DNA of 64,000 nucleotides from Xylocopa sonorina (GCF_050948175.1 NC_135206.1:1379170-1443169); one strand, 5' to 3'; counted from the stretch's first letter, positions 1-11,683 are shown. The notes: generated from the letters alone by a model not told the origin. Translations and numbers: made by a program.

Positions 1-474
1 TCGAGACCTGCAGAATTTCTTTTCGGTACTTATCGAGACTTATCTTCTTTACCGCAGTCGCCAAAAATGACCGGCATAACCACGTGTCTCATCGTTGGTT
101 CGAGCAGAATATCAACTGATTTAATGGAACAGTTACCATGTAATATCATCTCGCAGTTCACAAAATGAATAAAATGAAAAAGAAGCAACGCATTCATTCG
201 GGTTGGTCGATATTCCTGAGAAAATTCAATTTATTACCAGTCGTAAATAGGAAGTAGTTAATAGTAAACCGACCCATTCATCAATTTCCCTTTCTTACAT
301 CTTGATGCTTGCAATGATGTACCAATTATCAAGCAGTCAAACTTACTTAGCTTCCTACTACGTCTAATAGTTTCAATGAATTCTGTAAGGAATCGTTGAA
401 TCTCGCACACTTGTGCATCACTTTTCTTAGTATCATTTTGAGATTAGCAACCGGTGGTAACGAGCACGTCTATT

Positions 475-600
475 CGCATAGAGGTTGTAAAAATCTCGGT
501 AGCATATAATACATTCAATTTTAAGTATTCTATGTTTCGCATAGAGGTTGTAAAAATCTCGGTAGCATATAATACATTCAATTTTAAGTATTCTATGTTT
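475..600. repeat. 63-bp tandem duplication, left arm only
   Basis: Two essentially identical 63-bp units lie head to tail (475-537 and 538-600), each beginning cgcatagaggttg. The mirrored place in the right arm (about 36680-36760) has one diverged unit. The duplication therefore arose recently in the left arm. Confidence 0.9.
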
Positions 601-775
601 CTTTGACATTGAATAATTTATAAAATGACGTCTTATAATCATCTTTACTATGTAGTTACATTTATACATTGACCAATGATTCTTTATCTTTTAACGAATT
701 GCATGCGGGCGTAATTTTCTGTGTTTTTGAACGTGTAGCGATGTGAAGGAACTACATTAGTACTCCACTATTGTC

Positions 776-1020
776 TATCCCGTTACTAAAATTACAGTTT
801 CTCGCTTCTCAACGGTTGCTTTCCGGGTCTGCGATCTCAGTCTACCATCTGCAATGCCACGTAACGAAATTACAGGACCCTGCTTTCAACGTTTGTTTTT
901 TCCAAATTTCGATCATCACGGCCACCAATATGCAAATATCATATAACTAAAATTATAGTCCCCGTTGCCAAAACTTGTCTTCTGCTGGCTGTGATTACAA
1001 TCCCCGACTGCAATGTGTTA
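776..1020. repeat. ~80-bp tandem repeat, gtaactaaaattacag type
   Basis: Three diverged units each start with a version of gtaacTAAAATTACAGT (near 783, 860 and 941), with a period of about 77-81 bp. Related units appear on the opposite strand at 5515-5710 and in the mirrored right-arm positions (30380-30545 and about 36540-36640). It looks like a short satellite or minisatellite family. No coding potential was seen. Confidence 0.6.
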
Positions 1021-1539
1021 ATTTGATGAATAAACTAATTAACCAAAGAATCAACTAGCAGCAGCGTACTAACTATACAAAATCTCAAAGTTGACCAAAA
1101 GTTAGGAGGATGCTCGTTTTCGACTGATATGGAAAGTGTTTTATGAAACAAAAAATATGAGCTACTAAAAATGCTACACGTATTAAGGGCATATATGTTT
1201 ATATACCTGGTAGTCGCGGTGAACAAGTTCAAATAAAAGTATACCTGACTCCACTAGTTCCATAGTTAAATGACTAAACTAAAGATTGTCCAGGCATAGT
1301 AAAAACAAATTGTATTTGAAAACTGTAAAATTTACAAAAAATAGTTGAGATGGAAAGAGGAAAGATTAATATTGAACAAGGACGAAAAGAAACTACAAAA
1401 AATGAGAATATGTTTAGTAATGGAATAACTACTTCTTCTGATTCCATTAATACCACAGGGCAATCATTTCGTGAGCGTTCAGCACCTTTTTTGTAGATAT
1501 CAATATAATGCATAAACAAGGAAATAATATATTCTCCTG

Positions 1540-2184
1540 TTGCGTACCCATTCATGTTTTTCTGATTTGCCAAAAGACATTAGAACACTTCTCAATGTGC
1601 CAAGCGATAGTTGTGTTGTATCGGTGGTTCCACCAAGAAAATATATACACTTCTGCCCAAAAGTAGAAATTATTAAGAGACTGTTTCAATCTCAATCCAT
1701 AGGTAACATCAGACAATTAAAATTAGACATTGATAACGCTGAATGTACGTTAGATAAATCTAACGGTATCTATCTTCGGCCTATTCAATGCAGAATTGTC
1801 AATATTCCAAATACAAATCCAATAATTAACAGCATTTATATTGGTAGTTCAAAGCCTCACAGTCTTGTTAGTTTCTTTGAAAAATTAATTTCTGACATCA
1901 AAGAAATCATGCCCGATGGAGGCATCAATCATCAGGGCACTAAATTTTCAACATCATTAAGATGTTCTATAGCTGGTACACCAACTCCAGCCTTCATTTT
2001 AAATCATCGGGGACAAAAGTTTCCTCGACCATGTTCAAAGTGTAAAGTAAGTGCTATACGTGAAAATGGTCGATATGTTTTCAGTTGCATAAATCATCCC
2101 CTAAGAAGTGACAAGGTATATGTTAGATGTGCTGATGAAGGTCAAAGACTATTATCTTTGATATCATTTGGAATGGTGTCATAA
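1540..2184 (+). pseudogene. Transposase-domain protein fragment, left copy
   Basis: A 214-codon open frame begins at a TTG, not an ATG, so it is an internal fragment. Residues LPKDIRTLL near the N-terminus, a central KSNGIYLRPIQCRI stretch, IYIGSSKPHS, and a C-terminal CSKCKV followed by ENGRYVF match, in order, the insect and cnidarian family of transposase-domain-containing proteins. Family members read roughly LPKDxRTLL, then DGxPLxKSS..FWPI, then GxxKP, then CxxC. Only the middle of such a protein is present. The right-arm copy at 35050-35690 is nearly identical but has a TGA in place of a Cys codon near its start. I infer a dead transposon coding segment; assignment to a particular superfamily (TNP2/CACTA-like) is tentative. 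Confidence 0.6.
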
Positions 2185-2309
2185 GTATCTTTTGAGCATA
2201 TGCACATCGTATGTCTAGGTATTACGAAAAAATTATCATCTGCCTAGGTCGATAGTTATTAAGTAAAGATATTTAAATAGTATAAAATAAAATGATAAGA
2301 CTATAGGCA

Positions 2310-2600
2310 CGGGCCGCAATTAAAGGGATCGAGAAAACTCGAGAGACATTTGTCGCCACGGGAAGAGATGATCGCCGAAATCCACTGATCGATGTCCCAA
2401 ACAATGCTGAAACGTAGAGCCCACCCTACCAAGAAGCCCGGGATGGTCGTGGAAGTCGAAGGACCGCACGAGGAATCACAATTAGCGAGCGACCCAACGA
2501 GCGACTAGTCGAGTTTACATAGAGAACGATAAATAGTAAAGGAAGAAACAAAAGACAGCGACAATTGGGAGAACGAGTGAGTTCTGATTTGCTAAAGCGT
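2310..2600 (+). mobile_element. Gypsy LTR fragment, left copy
   Basis: The reverse complement resembles part of the 1.4-kb LTR at 59442-60830. Shared marks include a region like ggcatcgatcggtgg followed by ttcggcgatc, and an upstream tcgctcgctaa-type stretch. Its mirror is 34640-34935, and the two are about 99% alike by eye. No coding sequence is attached. It lies between the transposase-domain pseudogene and the piggyBac pseudogene in both arms, so it was inserted before the inverted duplication or was later homogenised. Confidence 0.6.
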
Positions 2601-2727
2601 CTCCTTTTCCTCTTTTTTTATTTCGCTCTTTATCATAATAATTATAAACGGTAATTTAGTTTTTCAAAAAATCGGCTATTTTGCGTGCATCATTTCATCA
2701 AATCACGAATGCGTTATTATTCGTGGC

Positions 2728-3264
2728 AAAAATGATAAATTAGAACCAAAAATCATTTTTTCTTACAATGATGCTAAAAAGCGAGTAGATCTATTCGACT
2801 AAATGTCTTCATATTATAATTGTTTACGGAAAACAGTGAAATGGTATAGAAAAGTTGTTATAGAACTATTATGAGAAACTTGTCTGGTAAATGCGTGGTA
2901 TGTTCATAAAAAATGGGGAACTAAGCGTTTTCAAATTTTGCAATTTAGGGAAATAATTATTGATTATCTGCTGATGAATATTGGGAATCCTTCTAGTGAA
3001 GTCATAATGAATAAACGGAAACATTTTCTAACTTCGTACGAAGGATCTGCGAGAAAGACGAGAAAGCGATGCAAGGAATGCTACAAACGTTTAGCAGAGT
3101 TAAAACGTACTATGTACGCCACGAATAAAACCAAAAAGGTAATGACGTATTGTAATTATTGTAAGGACAAGCTGGCACTTTGTTTAGCCTGTTTTAAAAA
3201 GCGCATAGAAAAAATAGATAACTATATTTTATTATACTCAATGTATCTCGCTGTTTTGTATTGA
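2728..3264 (+). pseudogene. piggyBac transposase C-terminal pseudogene, left copy
   Basis: The frame reads a piggyBac transposase from the SYNDAKKRVDLFD motif through SSYYNCLRKTVKWYRK and NAW to an open stretch (2938-3264) carrying the C-terminal Cys-rich domain. Visible cysteine pairs are CKECY, CNYCKD and CLACF, the cross-brace zinc finger that binds transposon ends in this family. Two in-frame stops break it. One replaces the Gln after the DLFD motif and is found only in the left copy. The other, in the LLxGT motif, is shared with the right copy (33969-34510), so it predates the duplication or was converted. The N-terminal catalytic half is absent. Confidence 0.85.
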
Positions 3265-3639
3265 ATGTTTGATTATAATGTTGAAATGTTAATATATAAT
3301 GTTAAATCAATAAAACAGTATTTTGTAATATATTTTGTATTTTTTTATATAAAAGCAACCGAGCATGACCCATCAATGGTTAACTATTCGCGATAGTTAA
3401 TTAAAAAGAAATTTCTTATCAAGTATCTCACAGGGACGTCATACGTAGCTCCATCTACCGACCAGAAATTTTCCCGCCGAGAAGTTTCGTTTCAAGAGGC
3501 GCGTAGGAGAAATCTTCTCTAAGAAAGAAAACAGTCCAATCTCTACAAATATCTTTGTTCTAAAGAGAAGCATTCGATCAGTAAGAGTAAATAAGCGTAA
3601 GAGTAGCTAACAAAACATAAATACATTTCAAATTGAAGA

Positions 3640-4420
3640 CCGTGATTGAATAACCGTATGATACATCTTTTTCATTTTTCTAATTGTGAGGGTAAAATCG
3701 CGAGGTGTCTTACCGACACACGTCACGCACCCCACGAAAGCGAAGAAATTTACATCTGAGGGCAGAAATGACTGTAGGATGGCTGAGTGTGGGTTATTAG
3801 TGATATTATTGCGACTGGATATATGTATAAACAAAAGATGTAATTGTGAATACTCTAGAATATTGAGTGATTGAGATATTCCAAAATTTATGCAAAAAAG
3901 TACATGTGTGCGTGTATGTGAGTGCCTGGAAAAACGAGAGTATGCATGGAAATCCGAGGAAAAGAAACACGAATGTACGATAAGTGAACGTATAACAGGA
4001 ACGTGCACGGAAAACGAATTTGAGTTGAAGAGAAGCCGTTAGATTATTTCAACATGTCAATGTATAAACAATGAATATTGTATTAAGAAATAGAATCCTG
4101 TACATAAACAGGAGAAGAAATTTATCGGTTGGAGAGGTCCCCAATCAGTTTAGACTGAAGCGCATGAGAAAAAGCACATACAAACTTTGCGTGGTTATTT
4201 TTTCTTAAGAGGGAGGAACCCAGGTTTTCTGTTGAGTGTTCTAACAACTCATATAGTTCTCGAAGCATAAAGACGGTCTCTAAAGCATAGTAATAAAAAT
4301 ATTTAGTTAAATAGAATATCGGACTTTAAATTTCTTTCTTTCACCCATATCCAATAGAAGCAGTACTGTGTTCAATAAAGATTCCACTCAATTACAATTA
4401 CGCTTGTTTTCGCGAAACTC
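3640..4420 (-). repeat. Dispersed repeat family A, left-arm copy
   Basis: This matches 32760-33380 in inverted orientation (the mirrored place) and a shortened copy in the palindrome spacer (18725-18960). Shared landmarks are cttctcttcaactcaaa, cctttatacattca and gcgtaattgtaattgagtg. No protein family was recognised; the short frames inside are not conserved between copies. Confidence 0.6.
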
Positions 4421-5104
4421 TACAATTCTACATATACACATATTGACAATTACTTTTGCTTCTAAAACCGAAAGAAATAAACATTTATGCCGCTGGTACC
4501 ATTAGAATCAAAAGGTTTCAAGCGCTATCTATCTGTATAGAGGAAAGATGAAAGTAGTAAGTATAAGATTGCGAGAAGGAGAAAAACATTTTATTTTGAG
4601 AATATGCATCGCGAGTAAGAGTATATTATAAGAAAGTTTTGGTTTCTTTTTCTACAATATATATTAATTTCTTATTGGAGAAGAGAATTACTTATTAGCC
4701 ACAAACCTCAATATAGTAACAAATGCTAATTGAGTGGATAAATTATATACCCTTAGAAACACAAAACCATTCTGTTACTATGTTATTATAGTTACCAATA
4801 TTTTTAAATATCTCTCTTTTAACATAAATGAACTTGTACCACTTTCGAAATAAACGGATAAGTGTCGGAACTGAAGGCTAATTAATAGACTATCGGTTGG
4901 GTAAGCGTCGACAAAAAACCGATTAGTAAGCTACTAGCAATATTCAGCAATATTCAGGCGCCATTAGGTTGCTGTTTGAAGCGCCTGAGACAAGTAGTTC
5001 GAGGTCAACTCAAAATACAAACTTGTAAGCGCTGAACAAGAATAGTACTGCACTTTCATCATGTGTACCGTAAACAATTGGAATACAATAGTGAATGTAC
5101 TTAC

Positions 5105-5369
5105 TCGGTATGTGCTTGGGAAACGGAAATTGAATGAATGGGCTCCCGAAAATCCCACACCTGGAAAGTACTGACCTCGCTCGTGACGTGTTGATACATG
5201 AGAAAGTTCCTGATCGTGTTCACGTAACGTATGAATAATTTCTTCAGTTTGTACGTCATGAAAATTTGCAGTTCTATGCCAAGATGCTGTAACTACTTGT
5301 TCCGCACCAGGTAGTCTGTCTGCAGCCATTACAACACTTGCATGGCCTATCAATTCTCATACCAGAGTT
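5105..5369 (-). pseudogene. WDR37: WDR37 exon fragment, left copy
   Basis: On the minus strand, an exon-like segment sits between a 3' splice-site-like tttcag (ends 5370) and a donor-like gtaagta (starts 5104). It encodes WD40 residues characteristic of WDR37: GHASVVMAADRLPGAEQ, then TASWHRTANFHDVQT, then HDQELSHVSTR, and, after a frame change, FQVWDFREPIHSISV. Known WDR37 proteins carry SWDRTANLYDV, TGHDQELTH and FRLWDFR in this order. The copy has an in-frame TGA just before the first motif, W-to-R and D-to-H changes, and loss of about 15 codons between the HDQELSH and WDF parts. It is a non-functional host-gene exon with flanking intron-like sequence, so it came from genomic DNA and not from a spliced transcript. 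Confidence 0.85.
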
Positions 5370-5514
5370 CTGAAACATTTCAGATTATTAGCTATTAATT
5401 TTTTCGAATTTCTATATCTTTTATCTATGAAATGGGAACTCTAAATTTCTCTTAATAAGTTGCTTACAAAAGACCAAACTCAGCATGCACTATTATCATT
5501 TAACACATTGCAAG

Positions 5515-5710
5515 TGGTAAACAGTGATCACAGTTTAAGAAAAACAATAGCTAAAACCAATGAACTGTAATCTTAGTTACGTAACACTGTAGGTAGGAGA
5601 CTTATGATCACAGATCGAAGAAAAATAAACGTTGGAATCGGGGGACTCCAATTTCAGTTACGCGATAGACGACGTGCGTCATTTATTTACAAAGTTCAGT
5701 TTCTTCGTAT
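5515..5710. repeat. ~80-bp tandem repeat, second location in left arm
   Basis: Reverse-complement units of the family at 776-1020 are recognisable (ctgtaatcttagttacgtaa and ccaatttcagttacgcga). The mirrored stretch is 30380-30545. Confidence 0.5.
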
Positions 5711-7340
5711 TAATAACATTCGTAAATTATCAAATTAGCTAGAGCACGTGAAAAAACTGAATTTGCCTGCTGCAGTATGAAAAACGTGAAAGCCTGGCCG
5801 GCACTCAACTTGACACTAGCGCCAATATTAATAGAAATGCCTAATTATAATAGAATAAATGTCAACACTAATTATTTTTTCAAAATTATTATTTTTCTTA
5901 CAATGGCGGAAAGAAATGTATGTAGTGTAAAACATAGAAATCGCATAATAAAAAATTCGTGTTCGTGACACGAGCAATCAATATAAAATTAGCATAGCGT
6001 TTAACGTGTTAATAATACATATAGTCAGTAAGAACTTTGAGCCATATTCGAATTATTCTAGTAGGCGGTTAACACTACTATAAGTGATTTTAAAATTTAT
6101 ATTTTCGACATATACTGCTAGAATCTTAGCTAGAAGTATATTAAAAATTGCAATTTACTTCTTTTATTATATACATTAATTACTTATTATATTACATATA
6201 TTCTCAATCTGCCCATTAGAGATTTAAAAAACAGACATGAATGAAAAAAACAAGTTCAACAAAAAGAAAAACAAAAAAACAAGGAAATTTTTTTGTATCA
6301 ACAAACATAAACATTTGAAACTGATAATGAGATACATAATCTACAAGTCAAGAAAGCAATGCTATAAGTCACTTTATAGAACACCTTGTATGTTTAACAT
6401 ATAAGTTGGTCCTATAGTGAGATACTTAAAGCCTTCTATGTCTTCTAATACCTACTTCAGAAGACGATCTTCTATGAAACATTGTATGCAGTTCTAGCAA
6501 TTTGGAAAATAAAATACATTTATAAAAAAACTTTAATTATTAATTACGACACAATTACAGTAGAGTAAGTAACATTTCTTGTTAAAAAATCAACGTAGAA
6601 TTCATTTTTATTTTAAATAAAAGGTTGAATAATTCTTTTAGAATAAAATATATGTATAGATCACATGTTCTTGTATTCACATGTATGTAAGAAAATAATT
6701 AACTAGACATATCCAGTAATTGCATTCTAAAAACGTTTAAAAATATGTCTTTCACACTCGTTCAATAGCCATTGAGGAACTGACTCAATTATGAATTAAC
6801 AGATAGCTAATATTAAATTATGCGCAGTTTGAAAATTTTTCTATGTTTAAAATAAGAAATTAAATTTTCTTTAAATGTTTCCATGTGTAATTCAATTATC
6901 TATTTTATTTGGAGGGCATTTTCCCGTTATTTCGTAAATCTTTGACATATTTCCTACGTGAAACTTTTTTTTTATACGGTCTCTTTCCATCGCATAAAAA
7001 TTTTTTTTTCGATATGTTGCAAAAAATTATTTGTTATAGCTATTTATTAAGTTTCTGAATATTTTGTTTGTGCTGTTTCTTTTATTCGGTCTCTATTTAC
7101 CGTACAAAAGCAGGTTCGGCTGTACGCGCAAAAACACCGTAAACCAGGAATAAAGAAAAACAAAAGATGACGAGTGTTATTCTAATATTACTGTTGTGAG
7201 CTATTATTAATATAATTCTACCATCAATTGTGTCTTTATCGTAATAAAAGAGCCTATATATTTCGTTAAAGCATATTCGTTCATTATAGCTGTTAATCAT
7301 AAAGAAATTCTTCGTTATAATACTCGTTTGTCGTAACAAA
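5711..7340. other. AT-rich arm sequence, no gene seen
   Basis: This is non-coding, very AT-rich sequence homologous to the mirrored 28900-30380. Short open frames here have different reading frames or stops in the other arm, so they show no sign of coding constraint. Confidence 0.6.
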
Positions 7341-7345
7341 CCCTA

Positions 7346-7394
7346 CTATTTTATTATTATTATTATTATTATTATTATATTATTATATTATTAG
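7346..7394. repeat. (TTA)n microsatellite
   Basis: About 16 TTA units with small interruptions. The expansion is not present at the mirrored right-arm site (about 27780). Confidence 0.9.
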
Positions 7395-7784
7395 CTAAAA
7401 ATTATGCTATATTATATGCAGATGATGTAATGCATAAGTATGTAGAATTCCTTCAACATTGTTGACACGTACACATGTATACCCTCCATATTAAATTTAT
7501 TGCATTGTTGCATCGTGCATCTTAAACTCTACACGCTTTTCCTGATACATATGATCTTTATAATATTGCAAAAATTGCAAAGTATATTTCAGAAGCAAAA
7601 CTATCTAACTGTGAAGCGTGGAAAGGATTATATCTAAAAATCCATCCTGCACGAAACACATTAATGTAACGTTATATAAGTACAATATTGTAACGTTTAA
7701 ATTACTTTTGCAACGCATTTATTCGGCAGAGGCGTACACCTGAGATGTTCACAGAAAACAAGCGAAGGACGAAAAACAAAGCGA

Positions 7785-7985
7785 ACAAGAGTCACGTATC
7801 AACGTAATACTATTACACAGATCGTTACCATGAATATTACGAATGTTCTCGAATTCGACGTTTTCTTGGTATATTCCTACGATATGTTTTATCCATATTC
7901 GTCCGGAATCACGTATTAACGTAATACCGTTACCATGAATATTATGAATGTTCTCGAATTCGACAACATTCGAATTAATATCCCG
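7785..7985. repeat. ~115-bp direct repeat inside left arm
   Basis: Two related units contain accatgaatattacgaatg followed by ttctcgaattcgac. The same pair, inverted, is at 26880-27050, so the duplication predates the palindrome. In the right arm both units happen to be open in one frame, but the left arm does not conserve that frame. Confidence 0.65.
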
Positions 7986-9284
7986 CGCTGCATATAAAAT
8001 ATATGAAGATATATTTCATTGTACATTGATACGTACGTAAAACGATAAAATAAGAAGTAGACGCTAACAAATTATCTTAATAGCTTAATAATACGATACA
8101 CAAGTTAGCTTTTCCACGCGTCGTAAGTGATTACGTAATAGACTAGTACACGTGGTCCTGAAATCCATAAATTGTGAATTATCACTACTTGCACAAAAAA
8201 TCAACGCTCTAGATTATAAGCCAAAGATCGAAAGAACAGAAAGAAGGAAGAAAAACAGAATCGAAAAAAGTACTCACTCAGAGTTTCCTATTTGCAAAGC
8301 ACTTAACACTCACAGCTTCGTAAACTGTACTTATCGGCGGCCTGTCTCGAAATGAAGAACGACGCACGGTACTTTCTTCGATGTTCCGTTGGGAACAGGT
8401 GGTGGATAGTCCTCACTGATTGGTCCTCGAGATGGACTCAGCCGACGGCTCATCGAATTTAATTGGGCGTTCATTTCTCTGTGGAAAGGGGATTGTCGAA
8501 TGCTTACTTATAGTCCTGGTAAATACAGCGGGGGCCTCAATTTTCACTAAAGTTGTAAGATATCGCGCGCGCTGGTTTTCTTATAAATTACTGACATCTG
8601 GATTTGTCTCGACTGACGTTCTCCGCTCCAAGTACAGTTCTGATAGAGATTGTATAAATTCATTTTTATCAATGTGTTGTAAGAAATATCGGGTAACGGG
8701 CGGTCGACGAGGGCCGTGGACATTTCCCTGCAGCATCGCCCCTCCCCGCGGCCTTGCCTAAACATACGAATGAGCCATGACGTTGAGGGTTGTCCTCGAG
8801 GCTAGTACGAATGGCTTAAGAAGACATTCCTGTACCACAGTCACAGTATACAGTAGCGCAACTGGCCCGATTTTGTTACAAAATTTAATGCGCATGCGCG
8901 AAACAGGGCACCGAATCACAGTGCTATCTGAACTTCTGCCTCACTTGCTCTTTAGTTTTTCTTTTTCTCTCTTTCTTAGCAAACAAAAAGACGATTGAAT
9001 ATCTAACCAAACCTGAAGCTGAATTTGGAGGGAATTCAATATCTGTTGAAAGCTGCTTGAAAGGATTGAAGCACGTTCAAGCTATTTCAAAGATTTTAGG
9101 AGAAAAAGGAAAGGAAGCAAAAAAGAATCAATTTAAAATAGTTGTTAATTTCTAAAAGTATTTTGATTAATAATTTAAGGGAATTGTTAATTTATATAAA
9201 TATTTTAAATTATATATTCTCTTTGGAAGCACTTTGATCTTAGCTTTGTTTCAAATGTTGCTGCATTAATTTTATAATTAAAAA

Positions 9285-10387
9285 ATGGACATAAGAAAGA
9301 AGTCAAATTGTGCAATACTGGGATGCTTAAAACAATTCAACGTGAAGCGACATTATTTTAAATTTCCAAAAACAAGACAGGTATAACATGTCTTATAATA
9401 TGCCTTATGATTTTTTGATGCCATGCTTCTTTTGAGTAGTATAATATAAATATATGTAATATATAAATTAATATGTTATTGATAAAACTAATACAATTTT
9501 ATTACAGATTTTATTACAGATGGTTGAAATGGGTAGATGCATGTAAAAGATGCATCTTGATATGATCTATTATCTAAAGGTCCACAATATTCATTTAACA
9601 ATATTCATCTGTGCCATTTACATTTTGAGGAAAAATTATTCAGAATTAATAAAGTTAGAGCTAGCCTTCATCCAGATGCTGTTCCAACACTATTATTGGG
9701 ACGTGATACTAAACAACAGTAATTTTAATAATAATTGTTAGTTTGACATAATTTCATTTAATGATTAAATTATTTGACACAATTTAATTTAATAAATAAA
9801 TTCTTTTCAGACATAATACAAATGTAATTGCAAAACAAAATGTAGCTACAGAAAAAGAAGAACTATCTAGGTATGTGAAATTGCATTTCATATTTTTTTG
9901 TTATAATTTTATATACAATTTTATAGTTCTATAATATATATCTCTTTTGTTGTAGTAATACATATGCAGAAGAGGCTGTAAAAATTGAAGAAGAGAATAG
10001 GTAATATATACTAATAGAATAATTAAAATTATATTTTATATGAAACTACAATATATTGTTCCTTCATAGCTGATGAAAATCAGGAAGGTAATATATTTGG
10101 AAATTTGAGTATGGCGAATAATAATTTTTTGTGATTATATCCAAAATTTAGAAGAAACATTTGTTAAAAATTTGGAGAAAAAGTGTTTCAACAAAAATAT
10201 TGGTGGCTATTTATTTCATTTAGCTACAAAAATAAACTTTAAACCACCATACCCAAATTTTCCACTTACATTTTTAATAAAATTGTATTTCCGCATGCGT
10301 ATATATTATACGTTAGCGGAACATAATAAAGCGCATAAAAATATTGGCAAAAGAAGTAGAAAATTATTAACTATATTACATTTATGA
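9285..10387 (+). pseudogene. THAP-domain P-like transposase, multi-exon, degenerate
   Basis: Exon 1 (9285-9380) starts at an ATG and encodes the first half of a THAP zinc finger: CAILGC (C-x4-C), then YFKFPK. It ends at a gtataa donor. The second half follows after an acceptor at about 9519: WLKWVDACKR, then, shifted by one base from 9564, DLLSKGPQY, LCHLHFEE (C-x2-H) and the hallmark AVPT (in DAVPTLLL), ending in a stop at 9722. Several short exon-like pieces with ag/gt borders follow (about 9811-9870, 9957-10000 and 10069-10087). The last frame (to 10387) carries NFPLTFLIKLYFRMRIYY and RKLLTILHL, a C-terminal pattern shared by insect THAP transposases. Most of the RNase H-like catalytic region is missing. 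The frame shift and lost core make it non-autonomous today. Other minus-strand remnants of the same C-terminus lie at 51830-52170. Confidence 0.75.
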
Positions 10388-10696
10388 ATTTTCTTTCTAT
10401 TCTCTTCTTTTATATCTATGCAGTCTTGTTTTTATAACATATTTTGTTTGTTTAATATATGCTTCAAATGCATGGCTGTGCGTCTATATAAGATATTTAA
10501 TATTTTAATAATTGTATTATATTTATAATTTATTTATGCGTTTATGCAAGATATTTATTTTCTTGATAATTGTATTATATTTGTAATTTATTTATGCGTT
10601 TATACAAGATATTTAATTTTTTAATTATACTTAATATTATTATATATTGTACAAAAATGGTTTTTCACACTTTTATTGACTTTCTTTTCTTTGATT

Positions 10697-10832
10697 TGTA
10701 TCGAGGTGGATCGAGTAGCTGAGATATAAATCAATCAAAAGATTGTACAATGAAAGTATATGCAATTTTATTTTTTGTTTTTCGTCTCCTTTTTTGGTTT
10801 GTATTGAGATGGATCGAGTAGCTGAAATATGA
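10697..10832. repeat. ~103-bp tandem repeat inside the P-like element
   Basis: Two units share gatttgtatcgaggtggatc / ggtttgtattgagatggatc followed by gagtagctga. They lie 3' of the transposase. Confidence 0.6.
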
Positions 10833-10857
10833 AACAAGAAAGGAGTTGGAAGAAATG

Positions 10858-10957
10858 AAAAATATATATATACCTACCTTATATATAATGAAATATATAT
10901 ATATATATATATATGAATAATGAAATCATATATTGTATATATATATATATATATATC
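10858..10957. repeat. (TA)n microsatellite
   Basis: Several interrupted blocks of alternating AT sequence within the 3' non-coding part of the P-like element. Confidence 0.9.
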
Positions 10958-11619
10958 CCTACTTTAATAAAAAGTATATTTTTCTTAAAAATATGATATC
11001 TTCGTTTTTTTCATTAATGAAACCTTTACTTTTAAAATATTATATGTTTGTTACCGATATATTTGTATACATAGGTATTAAGTATATATAAAATAACTCT
11101 AAAATAAATTTTAAAATAAAATATACAATGTATAATATATTTTTTGTATTTTTTCTTGTTTATCTTGTATAATATTTATGTTCTTACATTCTTATAGTCA
11201 TAGTAACATGTGCATTTTATATTTTTTCGATTTTTGCTTTCTTTCCTTGTTTTTCAGTGTATTAGAAATAATACATTTATTATTTTTATTAAATTTTGAT
11301 TAACTAAACATAAAAATAAGTTGGGCAGATAGAGAGTAAAAAAATGCAAGAGAGATTGAAATCTAGGTGGCACTGCGATTTGGTTGCTTCTGTCGCGCAT
11401 GCGCACTCAATTTTATGGTACACCGACATCAAATGTGCCGACAGAGAGTTTCGCTACTGTATACTGTGCCTGTACGAACCTTCGGGTGAATCAGTAATAA
11501 AACGAAAAACTATTTTTTTTAATACTCTCATTATGAAATTACATCATTTATAACGTATTACAAATTTATTTTGAGATAGAGTTCTCCCGCAATGCGAATA
11601 GTAAAGCGCTACGAGGCGC

Positions 11620-11683
11620 GGGCCGATATATCGGCTCTGGCACTACACCTCCAGTGTAGCAGGAGCCGATATATCGGCTCCCG
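11620..11683. repeat. GC-rich nested hairpin
   Basis: Two copies of the palindrome gccgatatatcggc (11622-11635, and within 11663-11680, where it extends to gagccgatatatcggctc) flank a small inner inverted repeat, ctacac-gtgtag. The whole forms a stem of about 20 bp with an internal hairpin. It stands out from AT-rich surroundings and lies in the outer left-arm-only element. Function is unknown; it may be a transposon end structure. Confidence 0.75.

Larger units (their letters stand above)
8836..11468 (+). mobile_element. P-superfamily (THAP) DNA transposon, 2.6 kb
   Basis: The terminal inverted repeats are cacagtatacagtagcgcaa at the left and its complement at the right end (agtttcgctactgtatactg, ending at 11468). 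The left end carries an extra cacagt. A perfect 7-bp target duplication, cctgtac, flanks it (8829-8835 and 11469-11475). The unoccupied paralogue near 13180-13195 (attcttgtatgaacc) confirms the insertion point. Inside is a THAP-type transposase gene. Seven-bp duplications are known for the 1360/Galileo branch of the P superfamily, while the canonical P element makes 8. A 752-bp deletion derivative with the same ends is at 57860-58611. Confidence 0.9.

Noticed and set aside
8152..8355. 67-codon frame also open at the mirrored 26501-26704
   Set aside because: Tempting as a conserved small gene, but both start at GTG, no motif or signal is present, and two recent copies of one sequence staying open over 67 codons is weak evidence of selection.
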